The position numbers were made by a program, and so were the translations under genes. 64,000 nucleotides of DNA from Paramarasmius palmivorus (lineage: Eukaryota; Basidiomycota; Agaricomycetes; Agaricales; Marasmiaceae): positions 1 through 64,000 of the forward strand of contig JAYKXP010000097.1 in assembly GCA_037176845.1 (NCBI GenBank), written 5' to 3'. The notes below the pieces were generated by a model. The model made no database searches. It was not told where the DNA came from and was given only the letters and a program-made list of their open reading frames with translations. Shown here piece after piece: positions 36,615 to 48,398 of the stretch (its first letter is position 1; the number at the start of each line of letters is the position of its first letter).

Positions 36615-38905
36615 ACGATCAGGGAGAGGTTGCCTTGGAGATTTCGGCAGATGACAGAGGTAATATAAGGGTGGAATCATATGTTGTGGCAGAAAATATA
36701 AAATTTAATAACATGGAATTGTCCAATCTGTTCACTCAGGCGGCTTCGAAGACACCTGAAGTTAGAACCCAAATAGAATCTCAATTAGAATCCTTCTTGC
36801 AAGCTTATATTAGGGAAGCAAGTGGACGGGATTTCAAGTTAGTGGTTGATCAAGTCAATCTAGTACTAGAGCAACAGGCTGTGTACGCTGGCGAAAGCAC
36901 CTGTTGTGAATACTTGTATGAAATGAATGATCAAGTACCAAGAGTGATGTTGTTTGATGCGAGACAACCAAGGGATGAAGCTATAGACGATATACACGAC
37001 GTCTTTGGCAAATATAAGCCCGTAGCAAAGAAGGTTAGACCTGTAAAAGCCACTTTGCCACAAGAGTTTCATGTCAAGCGCCACATTATGGGAGATCCAC
37101 TAGCAGGAATGCCTATATTACCCACAAACCCACCAGAGTTTACACCTGGAGAGCGTTACACGCAAGAAAGGAAGGAGATAATTGATAAAAATCACGCCAA
37201 AGAGAAATGGTGGCCAGGAGAGATGAAACTTATACATGCTTTTATGAAGTTACAGGAGAAAGCATTTGCTTGGGAAGCATCAGAAGGAGGTAACTTTAGA
37301 ACCGACTTTTTCCCACCGGTGAAATTCCCTGTACTACCTCATGTACCATGGGTAGAGAGAGATATTCCAATCCCACCTGGTATACGAGAGGAAGTCTGTC
37401 GTATCATCAAAGATAAAATTGATGCAGGAGTATATGAACCATCCAGTTCATCGTACAGATCCAAATGGTTCACTGTAATAAAGAAAGACGGAAAAAGTCT
37501 GCGCATAGTGCATAGTTTGGAACCATTAAATAAAGTTACTATCCAGTATTCTGGGGTACCACCAGCAACAGCTGAAGTGGCCAGTCAATTTGCTGGAAGG
37601 GCTTGTATTGGTCTCCTTGACATTTGGGTTGGCTATGATGAGCAGTATATTGATGAGGAATCAAGAGATTTGACAACGTTTCAAACGCCTTTCAGACTAC
37701 ATAGGCTAGTAAAACTACCTATGGGCTGGACAAACTCTGTACCTATCTTTCACGATGATGTATGCTATATTTTCTGAGACGAGATACCTCATATAACCTC
37801 ACCTTACGTTGATGATGTGTCTGTACGGGGACCAGAGAGCCAATATAAGCTACCTGATGGAAAGTTTGAAACTATCCCAGAAAATCCAGGTATCAGACAG
37901 TTCTTTTGGGAACACCTGAACAATGTAAATTGTCTGTGTCAGCGTTTAAAGTATGTGGGAGGTACTTTCTTGGGTCCAAAAGCATTTATTGCGCTATTAG
38001 AAGGTGTTGTATTAGGTTTCCAAGTGGGGCCTTATGGACATCAAGCGAATGAAAAGTTTGCAAAAGTTGTATTAGACTGGGACCCAGAATTGTTTGAGGA
38101 TAAGACCGATGTGAAGTCATTACTTGGTACAGCTGTGCAAATGCGCATATATATCAAGGACTACGCAAAGATAACTCGTCCATTAAACAAGGTGTCAGGA
38201 GCAAATGCTACTTTTAGGATGGGAGATGAAGAAAAACAAGCTGTTAGGGACTTACAGGAGGCTATTAGAACTGCTCTGTGTCTCAGAACAATTGACTACA
38301 AGAAGACTCTATATCTTGCAGTAGATACTTTGTGGCAAGCAGTCGGCTTTTACTTGTATCAGCTCGAAGATGATAACCCCAAGAGGAAACATTTTAACCT
38401 TTTTGGATCTATCGGACTGAATGAGCGTGAAGCACGATTCTCCCAGCCAAAGAGAGAGCTTTATGGCTTGAAAATGGCATTAGAAGCTACCTATTATTAC
38501 ACCTATGGTTGTCAAGACATGATTGTCGAAACAGATGCTAGCTATATCAAAGGGATGCTAGATAACCCTAGCACAGGCCCTAATGCCACTATTAATAGGT
38601 GGATAGAAGCGATACGCAAGTTTCACTTTGAGCTAGTACATGTTAAAGGTGCTATGCATGGTCCAGATGGATTATCCAGACCTCCGCCAGGTGGTGCAAC
38701 TACAGAACGACCCCCTGTTGATGAGGATGACTATGCAGACGAAGATAATGGCGAACCAATTAAGTTCTGAATGGGTGATGGGGAAATAGAAAAGCCCTAC
38801 CCGTTTGAAGACTTTAGAAACGGCATTGATAGCCGTGGGGGCTATTTCTTGGGTCGTGCGCTAAGTGTATGAGATTTCAAGGAAGAACTTGATCAAGTAA
38901 AGCGG
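36594..38905 (+). pseudogene. gypsy A reverse transcriptase and RNase H
   Basis: RT motifs in order: VYEPSSSSYRSKWFTVIKKD (the substrate-side PSxSPWxSP...VxKKDG region), LRIVHSLEPLNKVTI, GLLDIWVGYDEQYIDEESRD, TTFQTPFRLHRLVKLPMGW, and after an in-frame TGA (37,775) the catalytic SPYVDDVSVRGP. RNase H follows with LYLAVDTLWQAVGFYLYQLE, RFSQPKRELYGLKMALEATY, VETDASYIKGML and HVKGAMHGPDGLSRPP. Two more TGAs (38,768 and 38,870) interrupt the link to integrase. The frame ends LDQVKR at 38,905, exactly where the reversed LTR begins, and resumes after it. Confidence 0.88.
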
Positions 38906-40566
38906 TAATACCACTTAGTTTTGGTGAAATCACCTAATACTATGACTGCTCTCAGTGTACAAAAGCACTCTACTGTGGTGTAGTTGTGCAAGTGTGGTTC
39001 GGCGTGATCAGAGTTGCCGCGCTTAGAGATATCTACTCAAGCTTGGTCTCAAGAGGGGTAAAATCACTTCTATTCGTCAAAGTTCTAGGAAAGTACACCT
39101 GTATAGATGCGTAGTAGGGTCGTCCTTGCTTCTATAAGCTAGGAAATAAGGCGCCAAGGGCTATATGAAGCTGGTCTTGGTTCAATCTAAACTGCCTCAA
39201 GTGATCTGACTCTCTCTAAGGTAAAACTACAGCACAACTGCTGGAAAACAGCCACCAAAACTGTCTTCTATAAAGCACACAAGCAAGGAAGCTCAGCCAC
39301 CAAAACCGAGGCCTTCTCTACGATGCTAAAGTGTAACCCAACCGGTTAAAACACTTCCAGAACGCCGCCAAGACGAACTAGTATAAAGTTTTACTAATAG
39401 GAGAAGTGTAGAGCAATACACAAAGCCAACAACTTGGTCTTTATCGCGACCTCTCAAGTTCTTGTCTGCAGTAAGATCTCAACTAGTCTTTGCAATAAGG
39501 CTAGGGCCTGACTTGGGTAGAGTTCTGATTGGACAATAGCAATCTATTCGTATGATAACCACATACAACGCGTAATGTGCAAGTGGGGGGCAGAATCCTC
39601 TGCAGTCCCCGTACATTTGGTGTCCTTTTTATACTGTCCAAGGTGAATAAACTGAATAATAGGTAATCTGAGTCAGAATAACTGCGGAACGAGACGGAAA
39701 AGAGATGAAACAGAGTCGGGAGAGAGATACAACAAGAAAATATACATATCAGGGAAATCTATAGGTCACAACATCCATATATGGCGCAAATAGCGTGACG
39801 AGCGAGTGGTAACACTCTGTTTTAAGGTACAGGAGTTGAATCCTGGCCGACGGGTAGGTGTTTAGCCTTTATAAATTTTTCTTTTCCATGCGCCAAGCGC
39901 TTTTCCACCAATCAGAGGCCTGGCAGGGTCCTCCCGAGCTCCTCATCGCTCAAACACTGTTCCTCCACATAACGCCGCCTCTAAATTTTCTTATCCACTC
40001 CATGTGGACGTGTTCCAATAAGGTATATCAGAGGGAATCCGCTTCCACCACTGTAACAACGGTTTGAACAGCTTTGCCTCTGCTCCGATCAATAGGTTCA
40101 ACTTCGGCCGACAGGTCTCTAGACCCTTGCCGTTTCCGGCATTGGTGATTTCTGATCAGTTTCCCCCTCTGCCATCAGTCCCGAGTGATGCCCGAGCCAG
40201 TATAACTCTCTGGGGTGTACGAAGGGGTAAATTAACTTGTAAGAATCCCTTTGGTGCATCTGGTAGGTGATCTAGGTGTAGTCTGTAGTGAATTCACTTA
40301 AGGACCTTCTCCCTACAGTTTTCAGGAGGTGATTGTTCTTCGACAACCACTGGTAGAAGTAAAAGTGGTGGCCAGATACCCATGTGGGGCGTACCATGTA
40401 CCAGGATCCACTAATATAACCACCTAAAACACCTTCCGTCCAATGACTAGCTATTCAGGGCTCATACTAGTCCTTCTATAACCATTATGTGTTTATGCAA
40501 TAATGATAACGTGCAAAACTAGCGTATTTGCATTCGAAAAAGAAGTGATTAAAGTCAGGCATATCA
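38906..40566 (-). repeat. reversed solo LTR of the gypsy A family, inserted in gypsy A pol
   Basis: A 1,661-bp LTR in minus orientation (TGATATGCC...TGGTATTA on the minus strand), diverged from copies 1 and 2 but colinear with them. Examples are the shared stretches around gactagctattcagggctca and gtgtggttcggcgtgatcag. It is flanked by GCGG on both sides (38,902-38,905 and 40,567-40,570). Removing it and one GCGG fuses the RNase H linker to integrase in frame (VKR|EASIEALEVE). Insert plus duplication is 1,665 bp, a multiple of three, so the frame number is unchanged. Only one LTR and no interior remain, as after LTR-LTR recombination. Confidence 0.88.
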
Positions 40567-41760
40567 GCGGGAGGCTAGTATTGAAGCTCTAGAAGTGGAA
40601 TTAGCACTTATACAAGCTGGTTTGACACCTATTACAAGCTTTGTGCAGTATGAGGTATTTCCGCCCGAGTGTGATGATCAATGGCAGGAAGCACATCCAT
40701 ATGTTGAGTCTCATCGAACAGCGTTTGGAAAGAAACTTGATGATGCTTTGGAAGATATTATCAAATACATTTCGGATGAAGAATGGCGGCGGAAGGCTAA
40801 TATGAGGAAGGAATATCGTAAATTCCTGGAAACACAGTCAAGACATTTCTTTGTGGATGGGGAAGGACGATTGTATCGATGCAATACGGAAATAGAAGGC
40901 CAACACAAGCTAGTAGTATTCAAGGAGAAGAGGATGTGGATGCTGTCTGCAGCTCATGATTATCTTGGGCACAAGGGCATGTATGCTACTGAACAACTCT
41001 TGAAGAAGCGGTTTTGGTGGCCTGATATGGAAAATGATGTCAATTGGTTTGTGAGGTCTTGTAAAACGTGTCAGGAACGACAATTAAGGCTAATAAAAGC
41101 CCCTCTGACGCGCATACATACACCCTCACTATTCCAAAAGATACACATAGACGTGATTAAGCTTTCACCAGCTAGTAATGGCTGTAAAAATGTTATCCAT
41201 GGACGCTGTGCATTGGTGAACTGGTCTGAGGCCAGAGCCCTAAAGAATGAAAGAGCCAGCTCTATAGCTGAATGGTTCTTTGAAGACATTATCTGTCATT
41301 GGGCCTCCGGAGGAAGTAGTTTGTGACAATGTGCCACAGATGGAAGCAGTGATGCAATGGTTGTATGATAAATACGGCATCAGGAATATCAAGATCTCAC
41401 CTTATAATTCACAAGCCAATGGCAAGATTGAAAGACCACATTTTGATGTGCGCCAAGCTTTGGTTAAAGCAACTGGTGGGGACTTGCGTAAATGGTATTG
41501 GTTCTTAAAGCCAGTACTCTGGGCCAATCGTGCTACTATTAGAAGGGGTTTGGGTTGTTCCCCATACTTCTTAGTCACTGGAGCAGAACCTATACTGCCG
41601 CTAGACATTGTGGAGTCTACTTGGTTGATACACGCTCCTGATAGGGTTTTAACACATGAGGAATTAGTGGGATATAGAGCCCAAGCTTTGGCTAAACACC
41701 GCACTCATGTACAGGCTACTATTGGTCGTGTGGATAAGATCAAGAACTTTAGATGTTCTA
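40567..41760 (+). pseudogene. gypsy A integrase
   Basis: The H2C2 zinc-binding region is AAHDYLGHKGMYATEQLLKK, followed by RFWWPDMENDV and WFVRSCKTCQERQ. The catalytic core has IHIDVIKLSP (first Asp) and, after a frameshift at about 41,300, EEVVCDN (second Asp) and SPYNSQANGKIERPHFDVRQ (Glu). The downstream part ALWANRATIRRGLGCSPYFL-type and LVTGAEPILPLDIVESTWL is typical of gypsy integrases. Coding homology stops near KIKNFR (about 41,750), and the C-terminal GPY/F-like end is missing. Confidence 0.87.
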
Positions 41761-42552
41761 AACATGTTTCCAGTAGCTGTAATGTATTCCAATTACTCTC
41801 TAGCATTATATGCTAAACTGGATGTCTTTTGGTAACTATTAAGCATGTTAACTTATTATATAGATATTTCAAGTTACAGTGGTTGGATTTTCTTAATCCT
41901 TGATTTATTTCCATTATATTCAAGTGTTCTAAATTCAATTTTAATAGTCTCTAAATCATTAGATCACTTTCCAAAGTTCTATGGTTAGTATCATGTACTT
42001 AGTATGACTATGTAAATTACATGAAACTAAACAAGACATCACAGTTGTATAATTACTGAGACATGTTTATATTTACTTTCCATTGTATTCTCAATAAATT
42101 CTATTATAATCTGTTTCTGTTCCAATAAAGCTCTAAAGTTGAAATTGGTCATGACCAGGCTGTGAATCTCACTTGGTCATAACCAACTGGTTACAACCAA
42201 ATTATAATCAAGAGATAAATCTAATTATTGCCAATGTATAAAAAGCAATATCTATTCTTTTTAGATTAATATAGTGATTTATTTGAGATTTTACATAATT
42301 AAGATCAGAATTTGACTGTTAGATCTCTAATACTATAGTATTTGAAGTTGCAACTATGCTTGATTGTATGCAGCAATATTATAAAAAAAGGTTATCTATT
42401 TGTCTGGTAATCACCAAAGGCATGTCACAGATATTCTCTGGTAATGACCAATTTTGGTGACCAAGGGTATAAATGACCCCTTAGAGGCCAAACTACTACA
42501 CTCAAGAGTTTACCCTAATAAGGGGTATTTGGTGGTTGCCTAAAGTGGGGTA
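41761..42552. other. very AT-rich spacer
   Basis: No coding. It contains partly palindromic words around ttggtcatgaccag (42,147) and ggtcataaccaactggttac, and repeated ggtaat(c/g)accaa words at about 42,405-42,460, compatible with a decayed small TIR element. Confidence 0.35.
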
Positions 42553-45500
42553 GTGCATCTGAACAAAACTTGTCCACTGCTACCAACTCTCAGTTGTGGG
42601 CCGCTCAGTTTGTTTGTTTGGTCAGGTATGTACAAACGGCTCTTCGGTTTGGATTTAGCATTGAGGATAGTGAATACGATCTCTTTACCATCCATTGGAT
42701 GTGTACTACCGTTACGGACCTCCTTAATGTTGAAGTGCGGTCGGGACCTGCTCTCACCGCACTTGTGGATTTGTGTATGTTGTTTCTTATTTCACTTAGT
42801 ACGACAAACTGATCACATACCTTCTCTAGTGGTGGCCACACTCGATTTGTAGGAACGAAAGCTGGTAGCCATGTAGCGAAATCAGTAGACAGCTTTGTAG
42901 TATATGACCCAGTACTTGAACAAACTTTTGGTGCAATCACTGTTACCCTCTGTTGCCTACCATTATGACATCTGTGATAAATTGACAGTGGAACGTGCCT
43001 GAAACCGAGTCCTGGAACGTGGCGAGTGCTGTGTTGAAGCTGTGTGACAGCCTGCCTTTTCACCTCCATCATCTTGTGTTCTGCGAGCTTTGGGCATCGA
43101 GAACAACACTGCTTGTCTTATGCAACACACAATATCCCTGATTCACTACAATATACAGTGTATCGAGCTGTTTGCATGTCAGAGCACCAGTCAACATAAC
43201 TGATCAGCAGACTATGCGTTGCATTGGAACTATGCCTCTTACTCTTTGTTGTGGTGGATCCGCAAAGCCGCTGAAAGGTAAGCCACTTCTTTGCCACCTT
43301 CTTGTATTCAAAACTTATCTGGGTATCCACCTCACGCTCCTTCAAGCTCATGCCATGCACCTTTATGGCTGGTTATCTAGCGTCATTGTAGTTTTATCAG
43401 ATGCTCTAAATACAGCTAAGTTTCTTGATGCATTTCCCTCACCCCTGCTCCTCACTTTTGTCCTAGTTGTCATATATGTTGATGGACATAGCCATCTTCA
43501 TTCGAAGGATGCAAGTGATATCAACTGTCCATAGCTGAATACTAACTAACACCTTTCAAACAGCTCCCTTCACGCTCCTGAGGTCTTTTACGAACAGGAA
43601 TCAATGGAAATGCTTTACCACAAGCTTCATAATAAACGTAACCTCAAAACTGCCATACTAGCCATGTGTCACTTCAAATATTGACACTTGCTGTCCTCTT
43701 ATTTCCATCCGACTATCTTCACTTCGTTTAGAACAATGCAGAATTACACCAAAGCTATCATTGTGGGGAAAAGCACCATTTGGGTTCTCTCTGGATTGCA
43801 TACGAATGACACATTGGAGATATCCATCACGAAGGAATATGCAGCATGTACAGCATCGTATTTTCTTGCAATAGACATGGAATATGTCCCGATCGAGGGT
43901 CGAAACCCAATATCTTCGCCTTCTAGAATGCTTCTTCAAGATCTGAAGCACCGACATAGAGGTCCTTTTAATCTTCACACACCTGTCGTTGATGATTCGT
44001 TCGTGTTCACCATGCTCACCTTCAAGGCCCAGTCCAATGCTCAAGTGCAGCTTATCATCACTGACAATGACCCCTTGCAGTTTGTCTTTCAGATGCGCTT
44101 TAGTGAGTCTTTCGGATATACTGAAAGTGCCATAAGTTAACAAAGACTCCCATAGCCCACGATATGGCTTTCGTGTCCGCACACCACACAGTCATGTTGT
44201 TTCTAAAGTCTACCTTCGTCAACCAGGTTGCATTGGATTTTTCAGCCACTGCAACACACCCTACCACTATGCAGATCCCCTCTTTCAAAAACAAAACCTT
44301 CATCATCAATCCCAACATCACCGCCGCTGATGTTCTGAACCACGCCAATGATATTTCCAGATATCCGTGACATGTTGGAGATACCAGAAGTTAGACAACA
44401 GCTCTACCTTCTCTTGCATCCACAGAACTTGATGCTGGAGTTATAGATGACGATTTTCCGACAATGGGATCCTTTCAGTTAACATTTTCTGCCCACCGAC
44501 CTCCTTCCCTCGTATCCTGTCCTACTCCAGTGAATGTGACTACGAATATGTCCTTCTCGGACAATCCACCTATGCAGGACATTGTGTTTTTAGCTCCACC
44601 CATGCGAGATCTTGTCTCAACCGCAATATCAAGGCTTCATATACACGCTTATGCAAGAAATCACCCTTCTCAATCTACAATAACACAGCATACATTTTTG
44701 GAGATTGTGGAACATGCTTTGTTTATTCTTGAAGACGAAGAAGCCCCGTTCTCAGTCCTGCTGGTGCAGCTTCAGAGCTGCTTTCAGCTTCCAGCTCGTT
44801 TATTTCCACTGGCTGCTCAGCCGTCAGCCTCAGTGGCCACCACCTTATTCAAGCTGTTTTTCCAGATACCTACTCTGTGGACTGGAGATGCCAAGGTAGA
44901 CCACATGCAACCCTCGTTGTATATTAGCTGATAACTGCCTTACTAGGTAACCATCACTTTCAGGCAAATCTTCTGTGCACAGGTACCGACAATTCAAACT
45001 CGAGTGGTGTTCAGCTTTCAAAACAACACCGACACACTCATGTTTATACAACTGCCTAACTCAAGTGACTTGGAGTCCATGAACGTAGTAATAGACCCCT
45101 GTGAGTGCCTTGCCTATACTGGAAACAGACGCCTCATTCTGATATTATCAGTCCCTATTCATCAAGCATCTGTTAGCAGTTTTCAATGATGATCAAGTTG
45201 TTACCGTATCCCAATTGTGTCCTCGTCTATGTGGCGCTGACAGAAATGTATCTATCTTCCATTCTTTTCTCGGGCTCCGATTGTCTGCAAGATGTTCAGT
45301 TTGCTTTCTCTTCTCTCGTGTTCTGTTTCGAAACACATCACTTGCTTTTCTTGCGTATGCCTATGCTTCTTGATCCACGCAGCGCGGTAATCTGACATTG
45401 GTTGTCTTTACTTTTGTTTGGCTAAGTACTGGTAGACATCAACTTCTTGGTTTCGTTTAAGGACACCTCTAATCCTTTAGCCCTTTCCCTGCCTCCTGAT

Positions 45501-46065
45501 CTCCCCGACTTGGTTAAGCTTAAGGATAGCCTTAGTTCCACAGACTTTTCCATGCCTCCCAATTTCTCGATGTTCGAAAGGATTTTCTACTATAGTGCCT
45601 TCTGAAAGTGCATTTCATTCTATTCTGTTTGGCTTGTGGTATCAAACTGTTATGACATTACTGTCTTAGACAGACACTGCTCAGTGTATAAAGCTGCAAG
45701 TATTCGTGGTGTACCTTCAGATCATCCTGCATATTCTTCAAACCACTCCTGCTATCTTCATATGGCTTCTGTTGACTCTCTCTTGCCCGTCCTTCGAGGA
45801 TTGTTCAATGAAACGTGGTCAGGTAATGTTATTTGTACCTGGCTCATCCTCTACGACCAACGCTCATCTCTCCTTCAGATAACGAATCTTCCACACTCGA
45901 TCTCCTTAACAACCCTCAGAACGATGTGCTTGACAAGGTGATTGGAACGATTGTCATCAAATGTGAGTACACCTTGTATGCTGCCGAGGATTCCCACTTA
46001 CTGTTCCATAGCATATTTCGCGTCCTTCCTGGAGAAGGACTACCAGCTTTCAGTGGGAAACCCAG
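42553..46065 (+). pseudogene. 5' part of an unrecognised intron-rich gene, split by an LTR
   Basis: I do not recognise the product. Several exons with GT-AG junctions are clear: one ending 44,895 (DIVFLAPPMRDLVSTAISRL ... PTLWTGDAK), 44,983-45,100 (VPTIQTRVVFSFQNNTDTLM ...), one from 45,180 (FNDDQVVTVSQLCPRLCGAD), one from 45,436 (INFLVSFKDTSNPLALSLPP), 45,670-45,822 (HCSVYKAASIRGVPSDHPAY ... LFNETWS), 45,879-45,962 (DNESSTLDLLNNPQNDVLDK) and 46,012-46,065 (YFASFLEKDYQLSVGNP). Junction phases agree where I tested them. Further open stretches lie at 42,570-43,140 and 43,690-44,370. The last exon runs straight into the LTR at 46,066 and its frame resumes at 54,449. Before that insertion it was probably an ordinary host gene of at least about 700 residues. 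Confidence 0.5.
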
Positions 46066-47666
46066 TGATATGCTGATTTTTATAACACTTTAATTTCAAA
46101 CGCATTATGCACATTTCTTTATTGTTATGCTATAAAAAGGGTTCTGAAGGACTAGTATGAGCCCTGAATAGCTAGTCATTGTCACTGGTACACGGGACTA
46201 TGTCTTGCTAGCAGAGAACAGTTATACGGTACACCTCACATTGGGTATCTGGCTGCTGCTATGCATATACTAGGGGTCTGCAATTTACAGACACCTACCC
46301 GAAACCTGTAGGGGCTAATATAAGGTGGAACTTACCTTGTATAAGGTCACCGTGCTACTAGTTGGCATACTCAAGGGACATTTACGCTTTTATTACTTCT
46401 TCGTGACCTACTATAAGATAGAGAGGGCTTTGGGGGATCACCACGGCTTGATCGGAAATGACCGACGGCCCGGGGGCAGACCTATCAGACTTGATATTCC
46501 GAAGTGTTCCTTTGGATTGGACACGGAGGCAAAGCTGTTAAAACAGTGGCAACGCCTGAAACGCTTAGCATGGAAGCAGATACAGTGGATATACCACTTA
46601 TGGAAGGGTCCCATATGACTATAGAGACTTATAAAAGATGTGCCAGGTCTAGATAACAGATGACTGAGCATCATTGACGTGCGGACGGGTTGGAAACAAC
46701 TATCATTGGTGGAAAAGTGCCTTGGTGCATAGAAAAGAAAATTTTAAACAGGCTAAACACCAACCCACAGGCACAGGATTCAACTCCTGAGTCTAAACAT
46801 AGAAATTCCTATTTATTGGTCACGCTTACACGACTTATATGGACGTTGTGACACTCTTATTTCCCTCATATGTATATTTCTCATCGTATTATCTCTGTTC
46901 CATCTCTGTTCCTTGTCGTTCCGTCTATTTTCCGACTTATATTACCTAAAATTCTTGTTTTCACTTCTCGGACAGTATATAAGCTACCTATCATGTAGGA
47001 GAGCGGCAGAAGAAGAAGGGAGACGCACTGCCCGCCCATATCTATAGATTGTATGTGGCTATCAAATGAATAGACCTCTGATTCAGTTGATCTATTGTTG
47101 ATCTGTGCATTCAACTTCTACTTCATCAGGACGAGCCCTAGATCTAAAAGTCTAGTTGAGACCTGTATTGCAGACAAGATCTTGAGTTGAGTTTGATAGA
47201 GACCAAGTGTATTGGCTTGTAATCTGTTGCATTTGGCATTGGTTGCATTGCATCTTTTATTAGAGATTGAACCTCGTACTAGATCGTCAGTTAAAGACCT
47301 TCTAGAAGCTTTTGACTATTTGTGTTGAGAGCTTTGTGACGTAGAGAGGCCCAGATCGACCATTGGAGAGTCAGTTGGATTCCCGCTTGCACACATGTCG
47401 TTGATTCAGTTCTAGTAAGGACAATCCACTCAAGGCAGTATTAGGTCACACCCAAGAAAGCTAGTATTAGCCCTTGGCGTTGTTCATATAGCTTGTATAA
47501 GCCCAAACCCACACATTAGTGATGCCAACGGGTCGGCTACGGTTGTGCCCGGTTTGAACCGTGAGCCTTGGCACGGCTCATGGCCCAGGGCCACTAACAT
47601 GCTTAGCCACTTGGCATCAAACCGGTTCGAACTGGCTAAGCTGACAGCTCAACCCCTTATTGAAAC

Positions 47667-47768
47667 TGATGTGAAAATGATGTGAAAATGATGCAAAAAT
47701 GATGTGAAACCAATGTGAAAACGATGTAAAAACGATGTAAAAACGATGTAAAAACGATGTAAAAAACC
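47667..47768. repeat. minisatellite of GATGTAAAAAC-type units
   Basis: About nine imperfect units of 10-12 bp (gatgtgaaaat, gatgcaaaaat, gatgtaaaaac) in tandem inside the left part of the hAT element. The right-hand units are nearly identical, which suggests recent slippage. Confidence 0.75.
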
Positions 47769-47791
47769 AGGTCACAAGACCAGGGGGCAGG

Positions 47792-48184
47792 TGAAATGTC
47801 GTCCGTATATCTCACGGGCCTGAGTCCGGTCAGACGAGATTACGGGCAGAGAATTCTGAATTACAACTGTACTCTACGACACTTTATGTACTCGATATCT
47901 CTGTAGCTACAGTACCATCGAATATTTAGAGTATTAAGCTAAAGACAAAAGATTAAGGTGTATTTGATTTCGAAATCTCTTGGAAGAGATACGAATCAAG
48001 TCAAGGGGAATCTAAAGGAATCACAAACGTCCTAAGCGACGTTGGGACGATGGAAAGGAGTCAAAGGTACGCCCTAAAAGGTGAATGTCTCAGAGAGACA
48101 AAGAGTCAGGCGCTCACCAAGCGCTCGTCTTGATAAGGGAGTCACCAGGAGGTTTCCAGGTGACGTGAATAGGATGATACAACA
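47792..48184 (-). repeat. gypsy B 3' LTR
   Basis: On the minus strand the LTR begins TGTTGTATCATCC and ends CATTTCA. It is preceded (48,185-48,197, minus) by the purine-rich taagtggggga, in polypurine-tract position. Confidence 0.88.
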
Positions 48185-48200
48185 CATTCCCCCACTTAAC
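48185..48200 (-). other. polypurine tract of gypsy B
   Basis: The minus strand reads gttaagtgggggaatg immediately before the 3' LTR. A purine run in this position primes plus-strand DNA synthesis in LTR elements. Confidence 0.6.
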
Positions 48201-48398
48201 TCTTTTGCTCCTGCAAAAAGAGGTGGACAGGGAGTGTAAAGATGAAGTCGGCATAGGTGGAGAAGAATGAAAAAATCTAGCAGAGTTACTTCCGAGGGTA
48301 TGGCGGCGGGACGGACCGAGTTTCCAAATTCGGATGTGGGGCTGTGCACTGCCAGCACATCACTTTCTGCCTCGTCCTCGTCGTCCGTTCGTCCTCAA

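Larger units (their letters stand above)
33102..41760 (+). mobile_element. gypsy A: Ty3/gypsy retrotransposon, 3' end missing
   Basis: 5' LTR (33,102-34,773), PBS-like start, shortened gag/PR, RT, RNase H, an inserted solo LTR, and integrase, all on the + strand. After about 41,750 the integrase tail breaks off into unrelated AT-rich DNA and no 3' LTR follows. The order PR-RT-RH-IN is that of Ty3/gypsy. Frameshifts (about 35,340, 36,590, 41,300) and in-frame TGAs make it defective. Confidence 0.85.

Noticed and set aside
42553..46065. Viral or env-like gene carried by the retrotransposon
   Set aside because: The exons have canonical introns, no signal or fusion-type features, and the gene is interrupted by, not contained in, the LTR element.
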